DNA of 64,000 bases from Nomia melanderi (GCF_051020985.1 NC_134999.1:2170001-2234000), one strand, 5' to 3'; positions 23,370 to 35,339 are shown, counted from the first letter of the stretch. Notes: generated by a model from the letters alone, not told the origin. A program made the numbers and translations.

Positions 23370-24420
23370 ATGACTGATTGTCGGTAAACGGAGAACTTCC
23401 AGTTAATGTATCATTATGCGGAATTGTATGGAGGTGCTGCTGGGAACTGTCAGATACTACGTTTTCTGTAATTCTTTGTGTAATCGAAACCGTGACAGTA
23501 ATGACGGTTATATGAAGCTGGATCATGTATTTCTGTCTGTTCTTTGAGTATGGACGTATACGGTGCAACGAGATAGCAATGAGACAAAAAGTAACAGTGA
23601 AACGTATTGTTTTTCTTGAAATAATCTCAGTAGTTTCTCTGCTCGTTCTTCAATATTTAAAAATTTAATCACGTTTCTCTCAAGCTTTTGTTTTCAAAAA
23701 CGGTGTTGCATAATTATTTTCGATCAATCCTCGCATTACACTATTATCAATTTATTTACCTTATTAAACGTTTTCATTCAACATCGGTTATCTTGAATGT
23801 TACGATTGTTTTCAAGTAATTCAGAAGCCTCGATCATCGGTGACTGACATTTCGCTTAACATGTCAAAGAAAATATTTTAGATACTTCCTTGATTTAAGT
23901 AAAGAGATATTTCCAATGTCGCAAAGGCTATTTTTAAGAATCGGTTTTATATAAACAGCTACATTTTTATTGTTTGCTGGAATTCAAATGGCTGCCAGTT
24001 AAAGAGTAATTAATAATAGTTAATTTCATTGTCAGAGAAGAAAGGAATGACTAAATAATCTTTTACTAATGCAGCGGGAAGCAATTGTAGATTCTTTAAG
24101 AAGTCGATTCGAATCAGGTTCCTATTCTTTAACACGTATACATCAACGTGATCAACTGGTGGGTCATAAGCTAGACCCTGTGCATGTACGCTATTGCATC
24201 TACCTGCAATCTGATGAACGATTGCCTACAAATAGGCGCTGAAGTAAATGTGTTGACGAAGTTATTGACAAACAAATCATTTCTTAATCCTTAATAATCT
24301 ACTATGCTTTTGTATTATAATTAACCTGTAGAATATTGTTAAAACAAGACGAAAGAATTTTCTTTCTGAAATTTTAAACTTTCTGAAACACATCAAACGG
24401 CGTGTACCATCAATTATCTA
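23370..24420. other. AT-rich stretch without genes
   Basis: No supported feature. TTTAACACGTATACATC near 24130 resembles a TTAA-type MITE end, but no partner end was found. Confidence 0.5.
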
Positions 24421-24425
24421 GTTCG

Positions 24426-24665
24426 TTAACCAGTTAACTACGTTTGACGAGCATACACAGCATCTTCTAAACGATGCTAACTTTTTCAACGATGGACTAT
24501 TTCTGTAGACAAACATGTAATTCTTCTTTGTTCCGCTTTAATTTTTCATTAGAATATATTATAAGTGCATTTGGCCTGCATTTGACGAGTATACACTTAA
24601 TCATTTGATTTCATGGCGCGCACAATAGAGATTTTTTGAACTAAATTCCACGCTTGACGGGTTAA
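24426..24665. mobile_element. TTAA-flanked MITE, family C copy 3
   Basis: Starts TTAACCAGTTAACTACGTTT and ends CGCTTGACGGGTTAA, with TTAA at both borders. It shares AGACAAACATGTAATTCTTC and GAACTAAATTCCAC with copy 1, in the same orientation. About 240 bp. Confidence 0.7.
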
Positions 24666-24793
24666 ACTGGTTTGGTAAATAGAAAAAGTTGACATACTTT
24701 TATATTACTTTTAATACGAATTCAGCACCGCGGTTATTATTTGTTTCAATAATGAATATTGTTAGATAAAAATATGGCGAACACATGTTCTAA

Positions 24794-25309
24794 TTGCAAG
24801 TAACAAAGTTTATGCCCAACGTTCTTGGAAAATTTAACTGGGACATATCTATTCGAGCAACACAATTTATGGAACAGACTTGTCACAGCAGTGAAACAGA
24901 CACATATGATTTATGCGTGGCACGGCATGAAACAGTCAATACATCAAGTTACGTAACACTGAAGACAAACTATTTTTCTCCATTTTCCAATCTATTTCAC
25001 CTATCTTTGAGACCAGAACGACCTATATTCTATATTAAGAGAATATAAGTATTTACATTAAAATGTTCAATTTTATAAAATTATTTCTGCTCACAAATAC
25101 GTTTTTACTGGATTCTCGAAAATTTGAAACTCTTGCTAGACACAGAAAAAGAAAAGCCTCAGTTTCAACAGCTAACTACTGCATGCATCGTATTCCCAAA
25201 ATTAGGCCGTACGTTGCCATGGTTGAATATTATTTGTGAGATACTATGGACAAAATATCTTGTGACAATATATCTCGTACAAAAACATACCATCTCACGG
25301 AACGTATGA
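24794..25309 (+). pseudogene. Adjacent open frames, possible decayed gene
   Basis: One frame is open from before 24812 (ATG, MPNVLGKFNWDISIRATQFM) to a TAA at 25046-25048, 84 codons from the first alternative start. Frames across 25063-25309 are also unusually open: one reads from TTG at 25124 for 61 codons, and another from ATG near 25063 has one stop in 86 codons. Protein-like composition over 500 bp suggests either decayed coding sequence or an unusually stop-poor stretch; the minus strand is also fairly open. No family is recognised. Confidence 0.2.
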
Positions 25310-25644
25310 ACTTTGTAGAAAAATCGAGTTACGTATTGAAATGAATTATTTTTGTAAGAATTGTAACATTACAACGAAATTATAAAATAATTTCAGTTTT
25401 CAATTTCGGTTTCTTAATTTTATTTTGGTTCCAAGTTATTCAGTAAATAAACTACAATAGTTCAATATACAGTGTTCTTACATTTTTTTACATTATGGTG
25501 CCAACAATACTCAATTGATAAAAAGAATAGAAAAGTGTCATATAAAAATAGGCTCAAACGGTTTCGTTAAAAAATTATAACAGAAATACAAAATAGTATC
25601 AATTTTTGTTCGATATAGCATAAGAATAAATTAACAGTATTTAC

Positions 25645-25669
25645 CTGATTTGTCTGAACTTGAGGCCAT
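25645..25669 (-). CDS. Candidate first coding exon, unknown gene
   Basis: ATG GCC TCA AGT TCA GAC AAA TCA G followed by GTAAATAC on the minus strand: MASSSDKS then a split codon. The alanine and serine start is typical of many real N-termini, and a GC-rich island (26040-26540) lies directly upstream on that strand, where a promoter would be. Against it: 25 bases is very short, and no second exon with the right phase was identified. Confidence 0.2.
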
Positions 25670-26039
25670 TCTAGGGGGGGATATTGTGACTTGCATTATC
25701 ATAATCACATAGTTATACAATTTCATATTAACATGCTACAAATTTTTTCGAATCAAGAGTACAAAGAATATCACAAAATTACATAGTAGATAAGAATAAT
25801 TTTTGTAATGGACGGACGTCACTTTGAAATGGCACTGATGCACGTAAATTTCACCAATTATTAATATTAATAATCAATAATAATTAATATTATTACTAAC
25901 ATTACGATATTACTATTATCCCGAACCACTCAATGTAAATAGATATTTTCAATCTGTCATTTTAGCGGAGAATTTTCAATCGAATTTTGATACCACCTTT
26001 CCACCTTATTTTCTAGATCTGCACTTTAGATCTGCATAC

Positions 26040-26540
26040 TCTGCAGTATCGAAGGGGTTAAACCAACGGCTCTTATCGCGAATATTTCCTCTAATCCGCT
26101 CGCAGGTTAAAAACCGATGTTAATTACTCGTTGGTTAATTGCTCGGCTATAACTCGGGGCTAGTTGTCGGTCGACCGATTAATTAAGAAGGTACGTCTCG
26201 CTTTGCGGCGGTATAAAGCCCGCCTGTCCCGTATTTCTTTCGTCTCGTAGAGAAATACCGTCGGCGGGAAAGGCGTAAGCTCGTCCTCAGGATCGACAGG
26301 TGGGACTGTCACCGTGAGAAATCGACGGGCAACGAGGAGGAAGAAGAGTGAAAGCCGATCACAGAAAACACTGCGCCTGGATAGAGTCACCTGTGCGGCT
26401 GTTAGCCGGGAGAACGAACGATCCGCGAGATGTCGTGGACGCTTTAAGTGCTTCCTTCGCCGGAACGTCTGATCGTTTCACGACCAACAGCGTGCAGTAT
26501 AAGATTATGAGTATATGACAACCGCTACGTTCCCCTCCCA
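26040..26540 (-). promoter_or_regulatory. GC- and CpG-rich island upstream of candidate exon
   Basis: GC-rich block with open minus-strand frames (26160-26390 and 26359-26541) that start at GTG and look like by-products of composition. A CACAG|GTGACT donor-like site occurs on the minus strand at about 26389. Its position just upstream of a possible minus-strand first exon (25669) suggests promoter or leader sequence. Confidence 0.25.
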
Positions 26541-26575
26541 CCTCCGGGGACGCAATAAAATTTTATTTACGGTAC

Positions 26576-26662
26576 GGTAGAACGTCGATTATCCGAACGC
26601 CCCTTAACGGAAACGCCAATTACCTGAATTTCGATTATCCGAAGGATCGATTATCGGGACGA
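26576..26662. mobile_element. Possible pogo/Tigger-like terminal fragment
   Basis: GGTAGAACGTCGATTATCCG resembles the CAGTNNAACCTCGATTATCC ends known from pogo-like elements. The core is repeated as TTCGATTATCCGAAGG and ATCGATTATCGGGACG within 80 bp. No second terminus and no transposase were seen. Confidence 0.3.
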
Positions 26663-26699
26663 GAAATGAACCGTTCGTCTGTACCACCGCACATGTTGC

Positions 26700-27840
26700 G
26701 TACTATGTAATTGACGTTTGTATTTTGAAACTGGCGTCCTTCGTATGCGGGTTTAGTGTCTCATCTTTGTTCGATCTGTGCACACTATATAATTCTGTGC
26801 TTACACGGTTTTCATTTAACACGAATTACTTTTATTTTCTTAGATGATTTCTCCGATTTAACGAGAAATAGCAAGAAATTCATTTTCTTTTTAGATAGCT
26901 TCGTTTGGTTTAGCAGAATCATCCAAATTCTAATATGAATGCAAATATGTGCTTTATTGTATTATTTTGTTGATTTCTTAGGTTTAAAACCAATTTGTAT
27001 TTTTCTCTAGGTACATACATTCCTTTATGTGGAATGTATTTGCCGTGGAAAAATAGAATTGAACGTACCTTTCGTTTATACCGTGAGAATCCGAGAGAAA
27101 AAGCGTGATGTGCAATATTTAGTCTCTTGTTTTGATATTTGCTTCAAATTAAGCGTTTCTGCATATGTTATTTAATTTTGAACAAAGGTACTAAAATATT
27201 ATAAATCTGCGTAAATTTATTAATGAAAATTATTGTGGTTCCTGCTTATGAAATAGTTCGCAAAATTCAATTCCCCTCAGAGAGCTCCTATTGATGAGAC
27301 TCGTCAGTCAAGGAATTAAAGAAGAAATTAAATATTGCGAACTGTTTAACGGAGAGATAAGTTGCATACAATTTGGTAAAAAATAAAAATTCACGATTAT
27401 CGTAATTGAGAGTAATGAATAAGAATACTCAAATTTTGAAATGAATTCAGTAATGAAGTAGAATTGTTTAATATAATATAATATAATGTAATATATAATA
27501 TAATATCTATTATAACAGTTCATTTTACTAATGGCTGTTCACTGATAGTTCTGAGACTAGAGAATTTGTTTCAGCTTTTACCAAAAAAGAAAGAAAGATT
27601 ATAACTTCGGTTATATTTGTAATTATAATGAAACTATTAAGTCGTATAATATGAAATGTCGGATTTTGCGGAAAAATGGAAACCTTATTTGATATTCTAA
27701 AAGACGTTTATTCGATCGAAATATGCTGTATTCGATTCGATACACTTTTGTGAACGTATTTTTGATGAATATATTTCATTTTTGGAAAATTCTGAATTCT
27801 TAGAATAAATAAATTCTAAAAACGTTGTTATAATCTAGTG
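26700..27840. other. AT-rich stretch without genes
   Basis: No supported coding sequence. A short ATAAT-type microsatellite lies at about 27468-27512. The ORFs at 26756 and 27308 are low-complexity. Confidence 0.5.
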
Positions 27841-27846
27841 TTTCAG

Positions 27847-28090
27847 GTTCATCACGCGGCTCATTTTCCAAAGAAATATCACCGAACCGAAGTTTTGCAA
27901 ATCAACGTTACACTGTTCTTTCATTCACAGTATTGTTCCTAAATGCTTCGTTTATATTTTCAGCGGTGTTCGCAGCATTAACAACAACAGGAGTACAAAC
28001 ATTTATAAGTAAAAGATATCTGACATTTCATATTACACAGCCTAATAATATTTTTAAACTTTTAATTTCAATATCCAAATACTCATTTTA
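27847..28090 (+). CDS. Candidate exon with hydrophobic segment, unknown
   Basis: After an acceptor-like TAGTGTTTCAG, all three frames are open for over 30 codons. The longest runs about 80 codons to TAG at about 28090 and is protein-like, with a hydrophobic stretch reading TVLSFTVLFLNASFIFSAVF near residues 24-43. A second strong acceptor (TTTATATTTTCAG, ending at 27962) lies inside, in the same frame. The exon might therefore begin there and end at a GTAAAA donor near 28008. Family unknown. Confidence 0.25.
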
Positions 28091-28193
28091 GAAAGAGTAC
28101 GAACAATGTCTATATCCAAAAATGATTATATAGTTTGTCACGCAAGAAACATTGCTTCTTTAAAATTACTTAATTTCCAACAGTATTTTAGTG

Positions 28194-28452
28194 CTTATAT
28201 AATTTTGAACAAATTTGAAACTCTATTTACGGTAGAAAGTGGTTAGTAAGTACGTAGACTCAGGCTATGGATCTTGAGCGGTCATTGCTTGAGGAAGTAG
28301 AATTTCAAGAATCACTAATTGTTTTCTTACTATATTTCAATTGACTCTAAGTGGATATGTAAGTAGACTAAGACACATTAAATACACATGTAGAATAAGT
28401 AACAAGTAGTCTCACTCCCAGTCAGAACTGGGTTCTACAGTACATAATTTAG
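28194..28452 (+). CDS. Two phase-compatible candidate exons, unknown
   Basis: Exon 28194-28245 has a strong acceptor (TTAATTTCCAACAG) and a strong donor (TTA|GTAAGTAC) and reads YFSAYIILNKFETLFTVESG plus two bases. A segment at 28422-28452 after CTCACTCCCAG completes the codon and reads QNWVLQYII then TAG. Both sites of the first exon are good; the second exon is short. It does not splice in frame to the best donor of the 27847-28090 candidate. Confidence 0.25.
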
Positions 28453-28459
28453 ATTGTAG

Positions 28460-29800
28460 ACGTTTTATTGCATGTGCCATTACAGCAGGCTGTCTAGTAT
28501 CTATTTGCATTACTAAGCCATTTAAATAATGTGTCCACATTATTGAATTTCTTTTTATATCTAACTACTCTTTGGTGTAGCCTATTCTGATGCAAATGGA
28601 TTCAAAATGGCCAACTGATGTTCAAAATAATAAAATAATTTAGTATTGTAACACTAATTTAATTGTTTCAATAATAATCATTTCTTTCCGCGTTGTTCCC
28701 AGTTCTACAATTTACAAACCAAACTACTTTTCCGAAAATAATAATGGAAATTATTATACATCAAAACAATTCATTAGCGTTTGGGGCAAAGATTCAATTA
28801 TTTGGTGAAATATTTAATGAAACCATGTCTTATAGCGAAAAATAAGTTAGTGGAAAAATTGAAGTACGTTTAGGGGCTGCTTCATAGAAGCTAATTAAAA
28901 ATAAAATTAGCTAGTTAAATGCTAATTTTAAATTATGAAATATATATTTATAGGAAATTCACGCCATTAGAACACAGATACATATGTTCATTGATCCACG
29001 AAAACATTTAAAATATGAAATAAATCATAAATCAACCTAATAATATTATTCTATCTCAGATATGTGTTATCCAATTTTAGTGAAATTTATACACATAATC
29101 CACATATGTATCATATCCATCAGACATACAAAATTTTCCAAATATCTATCATCCTGGAAATTCTGGGTCCAGACTCATTGTATATCATATTTTAAGTACT
29201 TTCGTGGACGAGTGTATATAAAGCATGATAGAATGATTGTAAGGATAAAAGAGAACATTATTCAATTTCGAAGCATGTATTTAAATTATTGTTTTGTAAG
29301 AGAGAACAAACCTTCGAGCGTTCCAAATAGTCGTTTAGCTTTCATCACCACGAGACTCAGGAACGGAGAACGAGATAGACACTTAAGGGTGTCATAAATT
29401 AGCTCACAGTACTACGTCGTAGCCTAGATGGCTGTTTTGCGACTGGGAAACAGAGATCATTCATTCTTTGTAAAGTAGCCGACACTAACGAACCTTTTGA
29501 AAAATATACGCGCGTTATATCAGCACGTCTTATGTTAGTTGCTGTGTAGATTCGCAAACGCGAGAAGCATTAAAATCGATTTCTCTCTAGTTCCGAGTTC
29601 TATAATGATTTCCGTTCGTTCATGGTATCTTACGCAAGTAGGATAGCCATAAAATTCCAGGAACTCCTCATAATTTTACGAAAAATTGCTTTGGTCATGA
29701 GTTGGACCGGGTTCGAGATTAAATAACTTGTTTTATTGAATATGTTTCGTTTATCATTTTTTGAAGGTATTGATTTTATTAAAGGAAAAGTTAAAAATAA
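28460..29800. other. AT-rich stretch with one ORF of doubtful status
   Basis: A 111-codon plus-strand frame (29062-29397) starts at ATG, but its product is rich in isoleucine, histidine and tyrosine and resembles no family. Downstream, 29290-29580 is slightly GC-richer. No splice structure supports a gene. Confidence 0.35.
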
Positions 29801-29808
29801 AAGTTTTT

Positions 29809-30032
29809 TTAACTCTAAAACTACCAAGTATTTAATATGATTGATATGTAATCTTTATAAAAATTCTAATAATAGATTATTTTCGGTTTCTTCAGACATT
29901 CATTATAGTATTCAAGCGAAACTATTTACTTTCAAGATCATTTCTAAGATTCAATGCTTTGAAGATATCATTAATTACGAAACAAAAAGCCGAAACCAGT
30001 TATTTTGACTAGTACGATAGTTCTAGTGTTAA
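29809..30032. mobile_element. TTAA-flanked MITE, family B copy 2
   Basis: Left TTAACTCTAAAACTACC, right GATAGTTCTAGTGTTAA; TTAA at both borders and inverted termini. The interior aligns with the reverse complement of the element at 31219 (shared TTCATTATAGTATTCAAG and GAAACTATTTACTTTCAAGA). Confidence 0.75.
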
Positions 30033-30362
30033 TATTGTTATCATATTTCTAAAATACACTTTATTACATTAAACTATAAAAAATCGAATAACTTTATATA
30101 AATTACAGAACACATATTAGATTTGTTATAACTAAAATTTATGAATAAAATAATTTTAATGAGTATCATATCCTTTACTCACGTTTACAGATAAACGGTG
30201 TAATATATAATATTGATTTCGTATACGCATATTTCTTTTTAGCACGGTAAGAGTACGTTTTAAAGGAGAGTATGTATAAGATTGTTGCAATTACTTTATT
30301 TTTAAAATTTTGCCCGTAAACAAATTATCTTTCAATAATTACGAAACATGTTAAATTCAATA

Positions 30363-30693
30363 TTATGTTAAATATATAAATTTTAAATACAGATTCTCAA
30401 AGTAGAGAATCTCTTTAATTCGGTCCAAAATGATTTTCCAATTTAAAAATGTCTGCATACAGATTATATTAACGTATTTCTTAAGCTCAATTATTTTCAA
30501 CTTTGTAAGCGAACGATGAACATAGCCAAGAATTAATGTACAACATCTGGTGGATACAAAGTTGCAGATCCAGTTTCTTTCATGTAGCAGTGTGCTGTAC
30601 TTTCTACGTAAGATATTTTTGTCAATATACTCCAAGAAGGAATTAGCTGGATTAACAACATATCTAGAACATCTTTTTATGATTCTGGATTTC
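30363..30693 (-). CDS. Long candidate terminal exon, unknown protein
   Basis: After a strong minus-strand acceptor (TTCCTTTATTTGTGTAG) a frame stays open for about 110 codons to TAA, the best ratio of length to AT content in the window. The first half is rich in Arg, Cys and Trp and reads KSRIIKRCSRYVVNPANSFL, then IDKNILRRKYSTLLHERNW. The second half is more hydrophobic. AATAAA follows about 65 nt after the stop. The first base completes a codon begun upstream, so the preceding exon must end two bases into a codon; it was not found. No family recognised. A decayed retrogene is an alternative. Confidence 0.35.
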
Positions 30694-30739
30694 CTACACA
30701 AATAAAGGAATATGATTCATTCTTTTTTGTGTATAATAT

Positions 30740-31210
30740 ATAAATTAATTATGACATCTTTAGTTTTAATATTAAATATTATATTAGTATTATATTAATA
30801 TTAGTTTTGATATTAAATTTCACGAAAATTAACCAATGAAGAAGGGTCTTCTCTGTATATTACTTTTAATAGTGTCACTTTAAAAAGTCGACAGTTATTA
30901 GAACTTACCATTCAATACACAAATATTATTAAAAATATTTATTCTATCATTTACATTTTAAAATCGTTTACATTTTAGATAGTACATAATTACAAAATCG
31001 TTAAATGATATAAATACACAAGTATAAAAATGTTTTTTTAATGTTTTGTGTTTTTCCGTTCGTTCTATATAATTTTTGATGTGATCTAAACAAGTTTTGA
31101 AATCCAACATTATTTGTGCTCAACAATTGTCTATTATGTTCCATTTAGAGATCTCTCCAATCACTTTAAACACTTCACTTTTCGTTAACCTTTTGTCAGT
31201 AGTCTTCTAT
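30740..31210. other. AT-rich stretch with repeated TTAATATT motifs
   Basis: ATATTAGTATTATATTAATA-type repeats at about 30765-30815. A minus-strand ATG|GTAAGT at about 30910 has no supporting frame. Confidence 0.5.
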
Positions 31211-31218
31211 ATTCTTGA

Positions 31219-31416
31219 TTAACATTAGAACTATCATAACAGTAAAAATTACTGGTTTCGATTTGTTTGTTTTGTAATTATTGATATCTTAAAAGCACTG
31301 AATATTCGAAATGATCTTGAAAATAAATAGTTTCACTTGAATACTATAATGAATATCTGATGAAGCTATTATAAAAATAATCTACTGTTACAATTTTTTA
31401 GTAGGTTCTAGTGTTA
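31219..31416. mobile_element. TTAA-type MITE, family B copy 3
   Basis: TTAACATTAGAACTATC at the left and GTAGGTTCTAGTGTTA at the right; the right TTAA has decayed to TTAG. It shares its interior with 15682 (same orientation) and 29809 (inverted). Confidence 0.7.
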
Positions 31417-31789
31417 GTTCAAGTGTTAAATTCTTCTAGAAATATGTTTTCATCGACGAACAGCATTCTATGTTTATTTACGTATATATTTACCATTCAA
31501 ATATAAATTCCGGCTACTCGATCTTCCGTTTCTAAATTTTAATTCGATTTTCCCACGGTACTTAATTCTAATCGAAAGCACGACATATCTTCATCTATTC
31601 GAAACTCATCAGAAACTCATACTCCGCATTAATTGTGCCTACTATAAAATAAATGGATCAATGGAGATAACAAAAAATCCGCTTAATTAACAAAGACGGT
31701 GTTCTTGAAACCGAACGGACTGTCAATTTTTGTAACGGTCGAATCGCTTTTACGGTTTTCGTTGCTTTTAAAGTTGATGTTAATTGATC

Positions 31790-32470
31790 CAAAGCACCCC
31801 GTTGGGAAGATCGTTCTCTCAGCTATGCTCCGCGATGAACGCTAAGCGAACCAATATCGAAACGTGACGTTATGCATTCCAACTTCGGCTTCCACCAGGC
31901 GTGATATTACGATTTATGTGGTAAACTGGTTATGCCCCGCAGATAAGTGTTCCATAAGATCCGTAGCGGATCGATGAAAAGACTTTAATGCTGTCATTGA
32001 ACCGGTTTCGCGCAGGTTCGATCGAATTCACGTTAAAAATGTAATCGCACCGTAAACCGCAATATTGTAAATCGTACAACCGGACGGCCTCGAATAAAAG
32101 CGGGGTGAAAAGCTGATATTCTAATTTTCACTTCATGCGATACGACTGTTTTTCTTTTACTAATGCAAATTATCACCGCTTCGCGATTATAGGATTATCT
32201 CCAGTCGATCGCGAAAGAAACATAGGATATTAAGTTTATTATCGATGACTAAAGAAGGAATAACGTTGGAGACATGTCCCGCGTGTATGACGCGCGCGGC
32301 CTCGCTGATTTTCAATTAAATCTCCTTGGGCTTGTAAAGCTCCTGATTGAACTGCCGTTTACTCCAATCGCCACCTGCCAACTTAATATTCATCGACTAA
32401 TTAAAAGTAGAAAGCGAGTGGCGTTTGATGATTTATTTCGCACGAGTTATGTTACGAATCTTTGAAACAC
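31790..32470. promoter_or_regulatory. GC-richer block, possible conserved enhancer
   Basis: Higher GC than the flanks, without a supported exon. It includes the POU octamer ATGCAAAT at 32163-32170 and several AT-core homeodomain-like sites. The ORF at 32274-32465 has no splice support. Motif matches of this length also arise by chance. Confidence 0.22.
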
Positions 32471-32565
32471 GTCTGCGCGTGATCGATTACAGGCAATTAC
32501 AACACTGTTATAATATATGAGATCACAGTTTAGATATTCTATGTACATTTGAAGGTTAATACTAA

Positions 32566-32763
32566 AACTACCAGACGTGTCAAAACGACCCATTCCTGAT
32601 TTCTTCTTTTTGCAATTATTAAAAACATAACGGCTGTTTCTCTGAGCAATTATTAAGGTAATTGATTCAACAATACGCAAACTGAAGTCTCAATAGATAC
32701 AATCTTGGAGTTTCCATAGAGGAAATTCAAAAAGTCAGTTTAACTGCTCGGTAGTTTTAGTAC
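32566..32763. mobile_element. TTAA-type MITE, family A copy 2
   Basis: TTAATACTAAAACTACCAG at the left, GGTAGTTTTAGTA at the right. The left half matches the reverse complement of the right half of copy 1 (CCATTCCTGATTTCTTCTT versus the complement of AGAAGACATCAGGAATCAG), so it is inverted relative to copy 1. Confidence 0.7.
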
Positions 32764-32769
32764 TCGTAG

Positions 32770-34070
32770 TTACTAACCAAGCAAATCTGATGGGTGCTTT
32801 CTTCTAGGTCTTCTAGGGAGGCTTGACAAGCAGTTTACTGCAAGTGAATTCGTATGTTTTTCCAATGTATTGTGGTATGTTTTGGAGTATTTCTTAATTT
32901 CCTCTTCTACCGTGACAATTTCTAAGCTTTTCCTGATGTCATCATTGCATACAAATCACGATACATTCAGGGTAGGTATTAGGATAATTGATTGAACATT
33001 TTCTATTTTTGTTATATTGGATTTGGCACTTATTCATCAGAGCTGCGGTTCATATGTCCATATTAACCTAACCCTTCCGTCAAAGAGAGGGTGAAGAACA
33101 GCTGCTTTCAAGTGAAATTGAAGTATTTCAGTGAAAAAATAAGATAAGCGCTAACAATAATATTAATTGGCACTTAAGCTGTCAGCTATAAGCAAAGATC
33201 CCCGTGTGATACAAATTTTCTTTACCTTTAAGGCGTTTTCTGGCTTACCGGTAATTTAAAATGTTCATGGTATATACCTATGTGTACCATTCAGGGCAAA
33301 AGATGTGGCGTATAGTTTTATACACTAGTAGTTTGTTTTTAGTACTTAGTTAGAATATTCTCGGTGTAAGCCAGCACGTGTTTTCCCAACCACTTCTATT
33401 TGTTTCGCTTTTTCCAGAATGTAACATTTCCAAAATAGTGCCGAAAAGCATATGATATCTGCATATGGTATACTCAAATTTCCTAAAAGAACTACTGAAT
33501 GTGAACTATTGAACTATTGAAATATATGCCTGCAGAGTTAGATCCATTAGATATAAAGTATAAACGCGACACGTTAGCCTTATGTATTGCGTACTTTGAC
33601 GTTAATGCTGGTTCAATAGAAAATTATCATTTCGGGAAAAGACGGATGAAATATATAATAACAATTCTTCATTTCCAATATGTTTCATCTTATTTTAAAA
33701 GTGAGGTATATTATAATATAACAACGAACATTTCTCCTGATATATTTGCATCGTAATATCTTATTTTTATCTTTTACATTTTAGTGTTATTAATTCACAA
33801 TTGAAACAACATATTTTTACATATTGTATAAATATCGACTTCCTTTCAGAAAATAACATTTGGATTTTTGCATTTCATGTATTCAGTTTGGAATCGTGAT
33901 CGTGTGAAGTCAGAAAGTTTCAATTTGTCTTTCAACTATCTTCAATTTCGTTTATATTTTTCATAATTCTCTCATCATATTCACTATACATGATTGTATA
34001 TTTATTATTACTTAGGACCTGTAGAATGATGCTTCTTAGGAATTTTAAGTGCCTGAAGAGACACATTAAC
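32770..34070. other. Stretch without a convincing gene
   Basis: A 79-codon plus frame at 33517-33756 begins with plausible residues (MPAELDPLDIKYKRDTLALC) but turns low-complexity, and it has no recognised family. A minus-strand GTAAGC donor-like site at about 33234 has only a 15-codon frame in front of it. Confidence 0.35.
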
Positions 34071-34076
34071 ATATTT

Positions 34077-34289
34077 TTAACTCCTTGACCTAAAGTTTCT
34101 TTTACTACTATCCTTGATAAATCTACTTTATCATCAATAACTTAATAAAAAAAAAACGAAAAAATTTGATAAACACTATTTCTACGTTTAATAACATTTA
34201 TATGAAAAATAAATAACATTTAGATTTGTCGAACTCGGTTGTGAACTTTCATTACGAGTCTGACTCGATTTTATGAGAGAAGGGATTAA
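34077..34289. mobile_element. TTAA-flanked MITE, family D copy 1
   Basis: TTAACTCCTTGACCTAAAG at the left; ATGAGAGAAGGGATTAA at the right, preceded by the family signature GAGTCTGACTCGATTTT. TTAA at both borders, about 213 bp. Confidence 0.65.
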
Positions 34290-34299
34290 CATCTTTCTT

Positions 34300-35225
34300 A
34301 TTACGCTAATTTACATGTGCATGAACAAAATTTGTCTGCTACACGTTCAGAAGCACGGAAAATGGCGCTGGTCGGAAATATATTAATTGACTAACAAATT
34401 TTAATTTCACTAATTTATTTAACAATGAATACTCCATAATTCGCGATACCTTGAATTGAAATCATACATATGAATCCAATCAACGCATACATGGCACATA
34501 CGTGTGTTGTAAAAGTTTCGAGAAAATATGAGAAAAGTAACAAACGAGTTTGAACTAATGGTTTTGTCTTTTCTCGAAATATTCTCCTTCAATATTAATG
34601 CATTTTCAGTTGTGTAGTGTCAGCATTCGCTAGTTAACATAAATTCCTGTGTTAAAAGATTCCCGAAACTTTTACAGCAGCCTACGTATTTGTACAATAT
34701 TCTTTGAAACGCAGCTTGAAACGATATTGAGAACAGCCTCCACCGATCGTTGAGGGTGTTTCGCAGAGGTCCCGGGGTTTATGGCGGTATTGTTCAGCGA
34801 CTCATGAGACGTCTAACGGTACATCAAAACCGATGCACTCATTAATTGATCCTCGCTCGAGCGATTTTAGAACAATACGCCAGTTTTTCCGATATGTAAA
34901 TAAGAACTGTTTGAACCTTAAATAAGGACTATTTGTGTATAGTTGTTTTAATAGGTAAATACTTCATTCGGCATTTCAATGAAAATATCCGCTAACACGT
35001 TTTATGATAAATGTATCAAGTCAAATTATAATCGGTCATGATATTTGTCAATGTAATAACATATAATCCAGCGAAAACATTCATACTTGACGGTACGGTG
35101 AGTCAAGTTAAAATTTATTGATCGTCGTATCGGTTTGCCGGCGGGCACAGAGCGCAAACTTCGCCAGATTTGATCTGATCGATAATTGCAAACGGTTGAC
35201 GGTCAAAGAAGATCATTTAAGCAAT
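34300..35225. other. Stretch without genes
   Basis: No supported exon or repeat. A slightly GC-richer patch lies near 34730-34880. A GTGAGT site at about 35099 has no exon attached. Confidence 0.45.
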
Positions 35226-35229
35226 TAAC

Positions 35230-35330
35230 ATACTAACACATTGTCAACCGAGAACGAGATTTCTTGTTTTCATATGACATACGTTGGAGACCGGAAACGA
35301 GTTTACTCGTGCTAAGAGAAAATTTTCGAT
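35230..35330. mobile_element. MITE family G fragment
   Basis: TAACACATTGTCAACCGAG, CTTGTTTTCATATGACATAC and GAGACCGGAAACGAGTTTAC follow the same order as the reverse complement of the right half of 14377-14668. The other end of the element is not recognisable. Confidence 0.5.
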
Positions 35331-35339
35331 TTTTGGTGG

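Noticed and set aside
29062..29397. 111-codon plus-strand ORF
   Set aside because: Rich in residues favoured by AT-rich codons, no motif, no splice sites or promoter.
32015..32035. GGTTCGATC-like B box of a tRNA gene
   Set aside because: No A box at the right distance and no cloverleaf could be drawn.
33058..33075. AACCTAACCC as an insect telomere repeat
   Set aside because: A single TTAGG-like unit, not an array.
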